From assembly GCA_030425045.1 (NCBI GenBank), contig JAUHVL010000013.1:1-64000 (forward strand): a stretch of 64,000 bases of DNA, read 5' to 3'. Every line of letters starts with the position of its first letter. Within the stretch, counting starts at the first letter, position 1. The DNA comes from a bacterium. Its GTDB lineage: Bacteria; Bdellovibrionota; Bacteriovoracia; Bacteriovoracales; Bacteriovoracaceae. Positions 1-8,285 of this stretch are shown piece after piece. The notes below the pieces were generated by a model. The model was not told where the DNA came from. It saw nothing but the letters and a program-made list of their open reading frames with translations, and ran no database searches. Made by a program: the position numbers and the translations under genes.

Positions 1-197
1 CTCATCAGATCAAAAAAACCCATATATGACACCAATGGTTAAAGGTTGCTCACTATTATATCCCTAGAAAAAACATCATGAAAATGGTTTGAACTGTCTT
101 AATCACTTTTTCTAAACAATTTAGAATAAAATAATGTATGACATTATTTCGATGACCTGCTTAAATACTATTAGTTATCACTTATCGAGAGAGAGTA

Positions 198-1223
198 TTG
201 TTAGCAAGTCTTGAAATAAATAGATCTCTATTGTCTAGCCTTCTTATCGTTTTTTTTATACTCGTTGCCGGCGTCAGCACCGTTATCAGCGAAATTTTTC
301 AAGAAAATCTTGAGATTTCAAAATATAGAAAACTTCTTAATGCCGATGACCTCACTAATCTAAAAAGCCTCGTGATAAAAAATAATATGGGTGAGTTTGT
401 CTTTGAAAATGATCTTTCAAGAAGTGGTCGCTCCTGGAGAATTACTTCACCAAGAAAGCTTCTTGCAAATGGCACCATAATTAACTCAATTGTGGAATCA
501 CTATCGAAACTCAAAATCAGGTATGTTTACCAAAAAGATAAAATTAACCTCTCAAACTTTTCACTAAACAACCCACTTTTTGAAGTATCCATTGAAAATG
601 CAGCTGGTAGCAAAACGAATATCTCTTTTGGTTTAATAAACCCCATTGACCGCTCAACCTATGCCATGCTTTCAACGAATACTGCCATTTATCATATTGA
701 TTCAACCTCAATACCTTTAAACTCATTAAATCTAACTGACCTCATCGATACAAGAGTCTTTCCTCATGAGAATAAAAGTGTCACGAGTGTCGATATTTTT
801 AAAGGTACAACTCAAAATTATCATCAACTTGCCTTGACTAAAAAAGAGAATAATTGGTTTGGGAAAAATGATAAAGAGTTAGACAACCCAAAAGTTGTCG
901 AGTACTTAAAACATCTTTTTGAACTCAGATCTCAGCTAATCCTCGACAGAATGACTCCAGAACAATTAGAAAAAGTTCAAACATACTTAAAGAAACCTCA
1001 GTACACAATTAAAGTGAGTAATCGAAGTAATGAAAGTTATCTTTACTCTGTCTCCCAACCAATCCCCGATATTCCAGAGATGAAACTTAAAAAGTGGCAG
1101 TATGTTGTCGTCTCCACGCCAGACTTTCATCACGCCTATATACTTAATAAAAATTTCTTGAAAAAACTCAATGTTACTGAAAATCGGCTGAAGTATCTCG
1201 ATATTAAGAAGCTTTTTTATTAA
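198..1223 (+). CDS. DUF4340-like membrane-anchored protein
   Basis: The 341-residue product has one N-terminal hydrophobic segment (about residues 12-30), then an extracytoplasmic region rich in beta-strand-like sequence. The layout (a WRI-type segment near residue 80, then an FGL segment near 142) resembles DUF4340 proteins, which often accompany gliding-type ABC transporter genes; no transporter gene is visible here. The start is TTG at 198, behind a GAGAGAGAG purine run, and it gives a normal signal anchor. The last 20 bases overlap the convergent HD-GYP gene. The family assignment is by pattern only and the function is unknown. Confidence 0.75.
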   Translation: MLASLEINRSLLSSLLIVFFILVAGVSTVISEIFQENLEISKYRKLLNADDLTNLKSLVIKNNMGEFVFENDLSRSGRSWRITSPRKLLANGTIINSIVESLSKLKIRYVYQKDKINLSNFSLNNPLFEVSIENAAGSKTNISFGLINPIDRSTYAMLSTNTAIYHIDSTSIPLNSLNLTDLIDTRVFPHENKSVTSVDIFKGTTQNYHQLALTKKENNWFGKNDKELDNPKVVEYLKHLFELRSQLILDRMTPEQLEKVQTYLKKPQYTIKVSNRSNESYLYSVSQPIPDIPEMKLKKWQYVVVSTPDFHHAYILNKNFLKKLNVTENRLKYLDIKKLFY

Positions 1224-2658
1224 CAACTTTTGAATTTGAAGGAAGAACATAATTCTTGGCAATTTTTGCGGGGTCAGCAAATACTTTAATTAAGTTCTCG
1301 ACAACTCTTGAGTTATAACGTGTCAGCTGATCTCTTCTTGTTAATAACTCTTTTAATGCATCAATTGGCTTTAACTCTTCGTCTTGAATAATATGGGCAA
1401 AATCATCGGCCAAACATACAATATTAGCGAGAGTTAATATCTTTGAACCTTTTTTCCCATAGGGAAACCCAGTGCCATCAAAATATTCATGATGCTGAAG
1501 AACAATTTGTTTAACAGAATTATTGAGCATTGGGTTGCCATCAAGTAACTCATAACCTTTTTCAACATGTGTTTTATATACTTCAAGCTGCTCTTCTGAC
1601 ATATCGTCACTATTCATGTGTAATAGCTCTTCAGGTAACGCCATCTTGCCTATATCATGAAATAAGCAAGCCAAGGCCGTACACCCAATTGTCGTTTTAG
1701 ACTGCCACTCAAATTGTTTAATAATACTCGTTGAAAAAATTGATACCAGATAGGAGTGTGTGAAAGCATTGGGGTCGAAGTCTTGATAAGAACGAAGAAT
1801 CTTATAAAGGTCATCTTGCTCTTGAACGAGGTTAAATACATTTTCTGCGATTTCTTTTCCTTGATCGAGAATCTGAGGCTTCAACCCTTCTTGAAAGCTC
1901 TGCTCTAGAAACTTTTCAGAGACGTTTTGCAATAACTTCATTTTCTTTTCACCGGCAACCTTATCACTGCCAATGACTTTTTTTGCAAAGTAATTATTAA
2001 ACTTTACATACTTATAAAGATCTTCTCTTTTGAAATAAAAGTACTCTACCTTCTTTTCATTTTTATATTTATTGATTCGCTCTTCATCAAGCTTATCTCC
2101 AGCATGAAGAATTTTAACATAACGCCCACTTCTTAATTGAACAAAGAGATCAAAGAGAACTGGCTGAGAGGTATAGAACTCACTTATTTTAACTTTGGTA
2201 AACTTACTATCTTCAAGGTCCATTTCCTCTTCAGGGCCCAACTCCTTTCGACGAGGAATATTTGAAACCATCTCGCCGACAGATTGATGTCCCTCTAAGA
2301 GTTGTTTTAAATCTGGAAATTCAAACGGCTTAACAATTGTTTCTGTTGCTCCCATCTTTTTGATGACAGAAGGAGTAAGTGCATCTTCATCAGCTTCTTC
2401 ACTATCATCTACATCTGTTATGCAAATAACTTTTTGATTAGCATGACGAGTTTTAATAAATTTTAAAACCTGAGGACCTGAATGATTCTTGGTATGAATA
2501 TTTAAAATGACGGCAAAGAACTTTTCATTACTCAAAGCAATCTGAGCATTCTTTCCATTATTAACGATCTTAACGTTATAGAGAATATTCTCAAAAAAGC
2601 CTTTAGCGGCCATGAGCCATTCTTCATCAGGATCTACAATGAGTAAGTTTAAAGCCAT
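1204..2658 (-). CDS. Pseudo-receiver plus HD-GYP domain protein (putative c-di-GMP phosphodiesterase)
   Basis: The 484-residue protein has a CheY-like N-terminal domain (about 1-120), a middle region (about 150-250) like the DUF3391 part of HD-GYP proteins, and an HD-GYP domain (about 290-460). In the receiver the usual phospho-acceptor Asp is Asn53, although acidic residues 9-12 and Lys110 remain, so it probably does not accept phosphate in the normal way. In the HD-GYP domain H334-D335, H364 and H389-H390-E391 with D394-G395 are intact, and the GYP signature reads GFP (397-399). HD-GYP enzymes hydrolyse cyclic di-GMP, and the metal ligands suggest this copy is active. A divergent paralogue with most of these residues lost lies at 56925-58244. 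The ATG at 2658 has no clear Shine-Dalgarno and sits behind an inverted repeat. Confidence 0.9.
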   Translation of the reverse strand: MALNLLIVDPDEEWLMAAKGFFENILYNVKIVNNGKNAQIALSNEKFFAVILNIHTKNHSGPQVLKFIKTRHANQKVICITDVDDSEEADEDALTPSVIKKMGATETIVKPFEFPDLKQLLEGHQSVGEMVSNIPRRKELGPEEEMDLEDSKFTKVKISEFYTSQPVLFDLFVQLRSGRYVKILHAGDKLDEERINKYKNEKKVEYFYFKREDLYKYVKFNNYFAKKVIGSDKVAGEKKMKLLQNVSEKFLEQSFQEGLKPQILDQGKEIAENVFNLVQEQDDLYKILRSYQDFDPNAFTHSYLVSIFSTSIIKQFEWQSKTTIGCTALACLFHDIGKMALPEELLHMNSDDMSEEQLEVYKTHVEKGYELLDGNPMLNNSVKQIVLQHHEYFDGTGFPYGKKGSKILTLANIVCLADDFAHIIQDEELKPIDALKELLTRRDQLTRYNSRVVENLIKVFADPAKIAKNYVLPSNSKVVNKKAS

Positions 2659-2665
2659 TTTTTAA

Positions 2666-2710
2666 CCGTAAAAATTAGTGAGATTTCAATCTCTCAATAG
2701 ATCTTTACGG
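2666..2710 (-). promoter_or_regulatory. Nested inverted repeat in the leader of the HD-GYP gene
   Basis: Outer arms CCGTAAA (2666-2672) and TTTACGG (2704-2710) enclose an inner perfect 6-bp stem, GAGATT/AATCTC (2680-2693). On the minus strand the structure ends 7 bases before the HD-GYP start codon and would cover the place where a ribosome-binding site should be. It has no T-run typical of a terminator. A translational control role is inference. Confidence 0.35.
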
Positions 2711-2777
2711 CAAAAATGTATTGAAAATTTAGTTTTTTAAGAAGAAAGAATGGTAACCCTATGAAATTACAGCGATA

Positions 2778-2954
2778 CTATTTAATTTCTTTATGTACAG
2801 TATGACGTCTTAAAAAAGGATTGTACTTCTTAAGCTCAAGACGATCAGGAGTTGTCTTCTTATTTTTAGTTGTAGTGTAACGTGAAGGTGGTTTTCCCTC
2901 TTTTCTAGCTTCAGTACATTCTAGTGTTATGATTACTCTTGGACCCTTGGCCAT
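2778..2954 (-). CDS. rpmG: 50S ribosomal protein L33
   Basis: A 58-codon gene reading [16 protein letters not shown] at the start, with the L33-typical middle [20 protein letters not shown] and RRHTVHKE near the end. It is a structural protein of the large ribosomal subunit. Only one cysteine (Cys13) is present, so it is the zinc-free (C-minus) form that lacks the paired CxxC motifs. ATG at 2954 follows GGAG with normal spacing. In many genomes rpmG sits with secE/nusG or a tRNA; here it stands alone between the HD-GYP gene and small exported proteins. Confidence 0.95.
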   Translation of the reverse strand: MAKGPRVIITLECTEARKEGKPPSRYTTTKNKKTTPDRLELKKYNPFLRRHTVHKEIK

Positions 2955-3066
2955 GACAAACTCCTAAATTATTCACTTACCAAAATTAATGTTGATTTTG
3001 GACTCAGGGAAGCAATTTAAACCATTTTAGATTGCTCTGACAAGTATAAACTGTTAGAAAATACAT

Positions 3067-3342
3067 ATGTTTACCATAGATAATTGGTCATATTCATGCT
3101 TCAAAAGTAGCTCTCTTCAGGTGATCATTTCACTCGGAGGCTCATTTGACGAGTCCAGCAGTGAACCAATCGTTGAATACCTTGTGACGGTACTTGACGA
3201 AAAGCAAAATGAAACATTCCAGCAAAATTTCAATAACTTAGAGAAAGCCGTCGACTTTGTTAATGATCGCTATGGTCTGTGGAGTTTTGAAGAATTAAAA
3301 GCAAATGACGGTGATGGCTGTGGAAGCTGCGAGGCTCACTAA
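3067..3342 (+). CDS. Hypothetical protein with C-terminal CGSC motif
   Basis: The 91-residue product has no signal peptide. It is mildly acidic and ends in GDGCGSCEAH, which could bind a metal or form a disulfide. No strong ribosome-binding site is visible before the ATG. The next gene on the same strand starts 22 bases downstream, so the two are probably co-transcribed. I do not recognise the family. Supporting it as real are its position on the coding strand in a compact region and the absence of a competing frame. Confidence 0.55.
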   Translation: MFTIDNWSYSCFKSSSLQVIISLGGSFDESSSEPIVEYLVTVLDEKQNETFQQNFNNLEKAVDFVNDRYGLWSFEELKANDGDGCGSCEAH

Positions 3343-3364
3343 GAGTAAAAAAGGAATGTTAGGG

Positions 3365-3877
3365 ATGAAATCGATAATGAGAAATAGCTTTAGCTTAAAA
3401 AAAATGTTTCTTATTTTGTGTATAAGTCTGAGCTCAACCACTTTTGCAGATACGGACGCCTTAACCTTACTTTATTTTATTAAACAAAATATTAGCTCTC
3501 AGGCCATTTGCCTTTACCAAGGAGTGAATAATCTCCAGGAGTGTGACGATGTAAACTCGGCCGAAGCAATCTGTATGTTAGGTGGTCGTAATAATTTATT
3601 AAAGTGTAAAGATGTTAAGCTACCCCAAGCACTCTGTATGTTAGGAGGAGCTTCCAGAGGACGCTCATCTTGTTCAAGTGTTACAAAAGTAGCTGAAGGT
3701 TTATGCCTAACAGATAAAAATAATAATAAAAATACATGTAAAGATGTAACTGAAGCTGAAGCGATCTGCCTAGCAGGTGGTCGTAATAATGGAACTTGCA
3801 AAGGGGTAAATTTGGTTCAAGCCTTATGCCTAGCTAATAGCAATAGCTCGAAAACTTCTTGTAGTTATAATAACTAA
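3365..3877 (+). CDS. Secreted protein with six tandem cysteine-pair repeats
   Basis: The 170-residue product has a signal peptide (about 1-28, ending TTFA) and a mature part made almost wholly of about 21-residue repeats of the form [AG][IL]C-x(9-11)-C-x-x-V. Cysteines fall at 49, 60, 70, 81, 91, 103, 114, 125, 135, 145, 155 and 166, so spacings are always 10-12. GGRNN recurs at 73-77 and 138-142. Such regularity suggests a disulfide-stabilised solenoid or a repeated ligand-binding unit outside the cytoplasm. I chose ATG 3365 because AAGGA lies 9 bases upstream and the signal peptide then has a short basic N-region; in-frame ATGs at 3356 and 3377 are alternatives. The family is unknown to me. 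The end overlaps the convergent gene by 4 bases. Confidence 0.85.
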   Translation: MKSIMRNSFSLKKMFLILCISLSSTTFADTDALTLLYFIKQNISSQAICLYQGVNNLQECDDVNSAEAICMLGGRNNLLKCKDVKLPQALCMLGGASRGRSSCSSVTKVAEGLCLTDKNNNKNTCKDVTEAEAICLAGGRNNGTCKGVNLVQALCLANSNSSKTSCSYNN

Positions 3878-5280
3878 ATTTCACAAGGAAATTCAAAGAG
3901 GCATTTCTCTTTCACTTCTTTTGCAACACATGCGGGAACCATTTTCTCCCAACCTTTTTCATTATTTTGAATCATTTTAAGGACAACTCGAGACCAAATC
4001 TTAAACGCATCCTGATTAAAGTCTTCTATGTCATGTATTAATTTCTCTTCTCTTAAATATTTTAATAATAAGTGTTGGTTGTCTGTTCTCTTAACTTCCA
4101 TACTTGATAAGATCATATTATTTTTTTCATTTAGCGCCGGATAAACAAATAGTCTCGTTCTTCTTGCAAGGAGGGCCCCCAAACTTCCAAGTATTCCACC
4201 AAAATGTTTTGAGTAGTTTTTCTCATCAAATACTTCCTGAAGATTATAAAAACCCATAGCATAGGCAATATCCATTTTCGTACACTGAGCAAGGTAATAA
4301 TTTAAATCTCCATAAGTTTCATAACTGGTGATAAGAGCGTGGTGACCGAGACTTCCCAATAAATCGACCCGAGCGAGAAAATCTTCAGAAATCACTTCCC
4401 CTCTTTCTTTGAGTTTATTCATCGAAATCTCAGGAAGAATAATAATATTATCCTTCTCTTTATCACCGAGTAATTCTGAAAATTTCTTATGCCCTTGTTC
4501 AAGCATATCAATATTAAACAAAGTTGGAGGTCGGTATGATCCACGACTTATCAGAATATTTTTTTTGTAAAGCTCATCTTTTGGCTGACAGGCATGTCCT
4601 TCTTGGTCGAACATGACTGCACCACAATAAGCCTGCTTCACCAGCTCTAGAAGCCATAAGCGCGTATCTGTTCCCTCAAATGCAGGACCTTGCGTATCGA
4701 TAAAGTCGATACTTAATCTTTCTTTTCCGAGGTAATCTAATAAGGCACTTATAAATGTTTCTCTATCTTTAGAATAGGTAAAACAAGAGTGAATTAAATT
4801 CGTTCCCAGGATTCCTAAAGCCTCTTGTTGTTGCAAATTGATCTGATCGAACATTTCAACATGAATAACAATTTGGCTCGCTTTTGCGTTTGGTTTGTGT
4901 TGAAAACGAACACCTAACCAACCATGCCCTGAAGTTTTATACTTAAAACTTGTGGCGGCGACAGTATCAGCAAAAACAAAAAAACAGGTTTCGTCACCCC
5001 TTGCCTTTTCAAGTCTTTGAACAAGCTGATCAAACTCACGGGCCAACATCCGCTCTAGTCTTTCTTTAGCGACATAACGATCAGACTTTCCATAAATTTC
5101 ATCACTAATGGCCATATCATAAGCCGACATCGACTTTGCAATGGTACCGGCCGCTCCTCCTGCTCGAAAAAACTGCCTGGCAACCTCTTGGCCGGCCCCA
5201 ATTTCAGCGAAGCTTCCGTAAATTTCCGGCCTTAAATTTATTTCAAATGCTTTTTGTCTTGGATCTAATCGCCTTTCCAT
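3874..5280 (-). CDS. Conserved protein of unknown function (often mislabelled TonB-dependent receptor)
   Basis: The 468-residue protein starts MERRLDPRQKAFEINLRP and carries AEIGAGQEVARQFFRAGGAA near residue 27 and SAYDMAISDEIYG near residue 52. These strings mark a widespread, highly conserved family that databases commonly name TonB-dependent receptor. There is no signal peptide, TonB box, plug or barrel pattern, so that name does not fit and a soluble cytoplasmic enzyme is more likely. The GAGQEVA stretch hints at a nucleotide- or cofactor-binding turn, but no catalytic role can be claimed. ATG 5280 follows GAGGAAGG. Confidence 0.88.
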   Translation of the reverse strand: MERRLDPRQKAFEINLRPEIYGSFAEIGAGQEVARQFFRAGGAAGTIAKSMSAYDMAISDEIYGKSDRYVAKERLERMLAREFDQLVQRLEKARGDETCFFVFADTVAATSFKYKTSGHGWLGVRFQHKPNAKASQIVIHVEMFDQINLQQQEALGILGTNLIHSCFTYSKDRETFISALLDYLGKERLSIDFIDTQGPAFEGTDTRLWLLELVKQAYCGAVMFDQEGHACQPKDELYKKNILISRGSYRPPTLFNIDMLEQGHKKFSELLGDKEKDNIIILPEISMNKLKERGEVISEDFLARVDLLGSLGHHALITSYETYGDLNYYLAQCTKMDIAYAMGFYNLQEVFDEKNYSKHFGGILGSLGALLARRTRLFVYPALNEKNNMILSSMEVKRTDNQHLLLKYLREEKLIHDIEDFNQDAFKIWSRVVLKMIQNNEKGWEKMVPACVAKEVKEKCLFEFPCEI

Positions 5281-5411
5281 GGACTGACCTTCCTCTTGCT
5301 ATGACAGATTTTCAGGATGTTATTGAGTTTCTATTTTAAGTGTAAACTGAGCCGGTGAAAAGTATTAGACAGGTAAATATCTAAAATCTCGTAAAACTGA
5401 GTAAAATAACT

Positions 5412-5438
5412 TAAAAAAGCCTCTCATCACTCCGATAA
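5412..5438 (+). promoter_or_regulatory. Candidate sigma-28 (FliA-type) promoter
   Basis: TAAA (5412-5415), exactly 15 bases, then TCCGATAA (5431-5438) match the flagellar sigma-28 consensus TAAA-N15-GCCGATAA at all but one position. It lies about 57 bases before the start of the small membrane protein at 5495 on the same strand. A sigma-70-like TATAAT also occurs at 5454-5459 but lacks a good -35. The assignment rests on the motif alone. Confidence 0.5.
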
Positions 5439-5494
5439 AGTAAGAATATACGCTATAATATAGTGTATCCCTGCTCTATCAGGAGGCATTTTAG

Positions 5495-5626
5495 ATGGGA
5501 GAAAATTTCGTAATTCAAGTATCGTCGATTGGGATTATTGTTGGATCACTACTGATTCATCTCCAATGGCAAAAACACCAGCTTAAGAAAGCTTCAATTA
5601 AGGTTAAAAGTAACTCGAGAAAGTAA
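5495..5626 (+). CDS. Small single-span membrane protein (43 aa)
   Basis: This short gene begins with ATG 8 bases after a perfect AGGAGG (5481-5486) and ends at TAA 5624-5626. The product is MGENFVIQVSSIGIIVGSLL and onward: a polar start, one hydrophobic helix (about 7-23), and a basic tail with about ten Lys/Arg/His residues, so it should sit in the inner membrane with the tail in the cytoplasm. The strong ribosome-binding site and the upstream sigma-28-like promoter support a real gene. The function is unknown. Confidence 0.65.
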   Translation: MGENFVIQVSSIGIIVGSLLIHLQWQKHQLKKASIKVKSNSRK

Positions 5627-5707
5627 AAAAAAGAGTCACTTCTTGTAAAATTTTTGTTTTTCATAACACTTATTGCGCAAAGCACATTTGCCTGATATTA
5701 ATGTGTT

Positions 5708-6709
5708 ATGAATAAAGCTTACTCCTCACTTATTCTATTCTCTCTTTTGTGTGCAAATAGCTTTGTTCATGGTTTAGATATTATTCATGATCCTGTTATT
5801 TACGGAGAAGATGATCGAATTGAGGTGACACTTCACCCAAATCTTACGACTCAAACATTAGCTGCAGGTGTGGCCGGTCAAGTTTGGAATAGACAGTTAA
5901 TCGAGAAAGAAAACTCTAGTGAGTTCACTTTTGTCAAAGAATCACTCTCATCAGTTTATAATATTTGCCCTACAGAAAAGTTTAGCGAACAGGCAATACT
6001 ACCTCGCTGTACAGGTTTTCTTGTGGCCAAGGATATTTTAGTCACTGCTGGCCATTGTTTACAAAGCAGTAGTCAATCGAACCTGCCCAGTGATGTTTGT
6101 AGACTCACCTCATGGGTATTTAATTATCACTCTGGTAGTGAAACATTTCAAAAAGAAGAAATATATCAATGCGATAAAGTTCTCGCTTTCAATGAAAACT
6201 TAGACTATGCCGTTATAAAGCTTGAAAAAAGTGTGAGCGAGAAACAAGTTCTGTCATTAGACTATTCAAGCCCAAAAGATAATGAAGAAGTGTTTTCTAT
6301 TGGCCATGGTCTCTTCCTTCCTAAAAAAGTTTATGAGGGCGGCCGTTTATTTACAGGGACTGGACTCGTTGAAAACGACTACTCAACTCAATCTGAATAT
6401 ATAGTGAAAGGTGGACTAACTCCTATTGGAGAAAGTTCTCATCAAGGTAACTATGTCGAAGAAGATGAAACACTCAATATTCAATCTTATATCGCAAATC
6501 TAGATACTTTTATGGGAAATTCAGGTTCTCCCGTTTTTTCAAAAGAAACAAATAAAGTAATCGGAATACTTGTGGGTGGTGCAGAAGACTTTACTTACGA
6601 TGAACGAAATAGTTGTTACTTGTATAACAAAAAAACAAATGACCGTGAAGTTGCAGAAGAAGAGATTCTTCCCATCACCGTTTTGAAAGATATACTAGGC
6701 GCTCTTTAG
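5708..6709 (+). CDS. Exported trypsin/V8-like serine protease
   Basis: The 333-residue protein has a signal peptide (1-22, ending FVHG) and an S1-type peptidase fold. The catalytic triad is visible as TAGHC (His116), NLDYAVIKL (Asp166) and GNSGSP (Ser272). Cys101 and Cys117 flank the His strand as in chymotrypsin-like enzymes. The GNSGSP form resembles the V8/glutamyl endopeptidase side of the clan, but specificity cannot be read. The protein should act in the periplasm or be secreted; such proteases are numerous in predatory bacteria. It overlaps the convergent ATPase gene by 15 bases. Confidence 0.92.
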   Translation: MNKAYSSLILFSLLCANSFVHGLDIIHDPVIYGEDDRIEVTLHPNLTTQTLAAGVAGQVWNRQLIEKENSSEFTFVKESLSSVYNICPTEKFSEQAILPRCTGFLVAKDILVTAGHCLQSSSQSNLPSDVCRLTSWVFNYHSGSETFQKEEIYQCDKVLAFNENLDYAVIKLEKSVSEKQVLSLDYSSPKDNEEVFSIGHGLFLPKKVYEGGRLFTGTGLVENDYSTQSEYIVKGGLTPIGESSHQGNYVEEDETLNIQSYIANLDTFMGNSGSPVFSKETNKVIGILVGGAEDFTYDERNSCYLYNKKTNDREVAEEEILPITVLKDILGAL

Positions 6710-8152
6710 AATTTTTTCTCTCCAATAAGCTGCAGAAAAGTCGGTGCTTTCTTTAAGTTTCTCAAATCTAAATAATTGTTTCTGATAGGGATCACATTGA
6801 TGATGATAATCTTGATTTCTATAATCTATAAAATTATCAAAATAATGATATTCAACTAAACCTTTCAGAAAGTATCTTAATTCAGAAATATTTCCAGGCC
6901 ATTTATAAACTTTCATTTTTTTTAAGAAAACTTCAGAAAGTTCTTTTTCTGGAATATCTTTTTGAGAACAAATTTCTCTCAATAAGAAATCAACCAAAGC
7001 TGGTAAATCTTCACCTCTTTCTTTTAGGGCCGTGGTTGTAATACTGTCACCTTCGAAGTAAGAAGGAGTATTTTCTTTTGATATAAAAATGTATTTATTA
7101 TTTTTATATAACTTAACAAGCTTTTGCACTTTGATTTCATTTGATTCTTCTAAGAGATGCATATTATCTAAAATAATTACTTTTTCTTTTTCTGAATTTT
7201 GACAGGTTTGCTCTAATCGATCGATTAAATCCTGTTGATTATATAGAGAAAATAGAAAATGAATTTCATGCTCACTTGAGTTGAAGAACTCTTCTGAAAT
7301 GACTTTTGCAAGTAGAGTTTTGCCACTTCCGAAAGGTCCGTGAATCCATAAATTACCTTTATTAACTTTATGAAACTGAATCGACTTTCTCATCTTGACG
7401 ACGGGAGCTGAATTGCCAACAATTTTATAGGTTCGAAACTGATGCTTTTCTGGACTTAAAACTCTCCCCTCTTCTTCATTCATTTTTAAAGAATAAGAAT
7501 TATCGAGGAGAAACTCTAAAAAGTAACATAAGATATACATTTCTTGTTTTCTATCCTCATCAACTTCCCCCCAAGCTCTTAACTTATAACGATTGTGCTG
7601 ATCGACAGAAATGGAGAGGTCAGGGAGACCCATTTTATCTTTTTTACAAGAGAATATCTTTGAATCATATTCCGTATCAACTAACTCGAGCCCTTGAATA
7701 TTCCAAAGAGAAATAAAGCTTTCTGTAAACTCTTTCCATTTCTCATCAGTTACTTCAATGGTATCGATCTGACCTAATAAAGTGGAAAGGTCCTCAACAT
7801 TAAAAAACTTTGTAAACTTTCTAGTTTTAAGAGAATGCTCTAACTCTTTTTCGCTTAATGACTTACACCAAGAAAACATAAAGGAAAGGCATTGATAATA
7901 ACTCGAAAACTCAATCTGATAAAAATACTCTTCATCTCCATACGAATAAAGTTGCTTAAGCTCTTTATCAAAGACTAGGTCAAACTTTCCAATTTTAGCT
8001 AAAACAGGTGGTTGAATAGCATGTCGAGATTTAAATATTATTTTATCAGGGTGAATTTCAACTGGTGCTCCAATATAGACCCATTCACCAGAGAAGTCTT
8101 GTTTTCCCCTCAACCAAACTTGATTTATATTAATAATTGGATTTATTGACAT
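6695..8152 (-). CDS. NtrC-like AAA+ ATPase lacking GAFTGA and DNA-binding domain
   Basis: The 485-residue protein has an unfamiliar N-terminal half (1-240) and a sigma-54-activator-type AAA+ domain (about 240-435). Walker A is GPFGSGKT (272-279), Walker B is VIILDN (325-330), and LKERGEDLPALVDFLL (near 376) and WPGNISELRYF (418 on) are the classic sensor and lid motifs. The GAFTGA loop that contacts sigma-54 is absent: the Walker A to Walker B interval is short. No Fis-type helix-turn-helix follows. It therefore cannot be a standard sigma-54 activator and may be a remodelled regulator or scaffold. It is divergent from the 8286 gene, whose C-terminal half may be a related degenerate domain. 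Confidence 0.85.
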   Translation of the reverse strand: MSINPIININQVWLRGKQDFSGEWVYIGAPVEIHPDKIIFKSRHAIQPPVLAKIGKFDLVFDKELKQLYSYGDEEYFYQIEFSSYYQCLSFMFSWCKSLSEKELEHSLKTRKFTKFFNVEDLSTLLGQIDTIEVTDEKWKEFTESFISLWNIQGLELVDTEYDSKIFSCKKDKMGLPDLSISVDQHNRYKLRAWGEVDEDRKQEMYILCYFLEFLLDNSYSLKMNEEEGRVLSPEKHQFRTYKIVGNSAPVVKMRKSIQFHKVNKGNLWIHGPFGSGKTLLAKVISEEFFNSSEHEIHFLFSLYNQQDLIDRLEQTCQNSEKEKVIILDNMHLLEESNEIKVQKLVKLYKNNKYIFISKENTPSYFEGDSITTTALKERGEDLPALVDFLLREICSQKDIPEKELSEVFLKKMKVYKWPGNISELRYFLKGLVEYHYFDNFIDYRNQDYHHQCDPYQKQLFRFEKLKESTDFSAAYWREKILKSA

Positions 8153-8285
8153 ACAATCTCCAGATTCCTTATCGGATTATTTTATTAATTTATGAAAAAC
8201 CTCCCCTGTACCTGAGTATTTTGATTAATCACGATTAAGCTAAATAAATCATCGATAAATACCGAAAATTATAAGAGTGATGACA

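Noticed and set aside
1-197. Left-edge region as part of a gene
   Set aside because: No open frame of useful length or RNA gene pattern is seen; it appears to be intergenic, with no clear promoter.
8169-8195. TCCGATAA on the minus strand before the NtrC-like ATPase gene, as a sigma-28 site
   Set aside because: The base quartet 15 bases upstream is TCAT, a poor match to TAAA.
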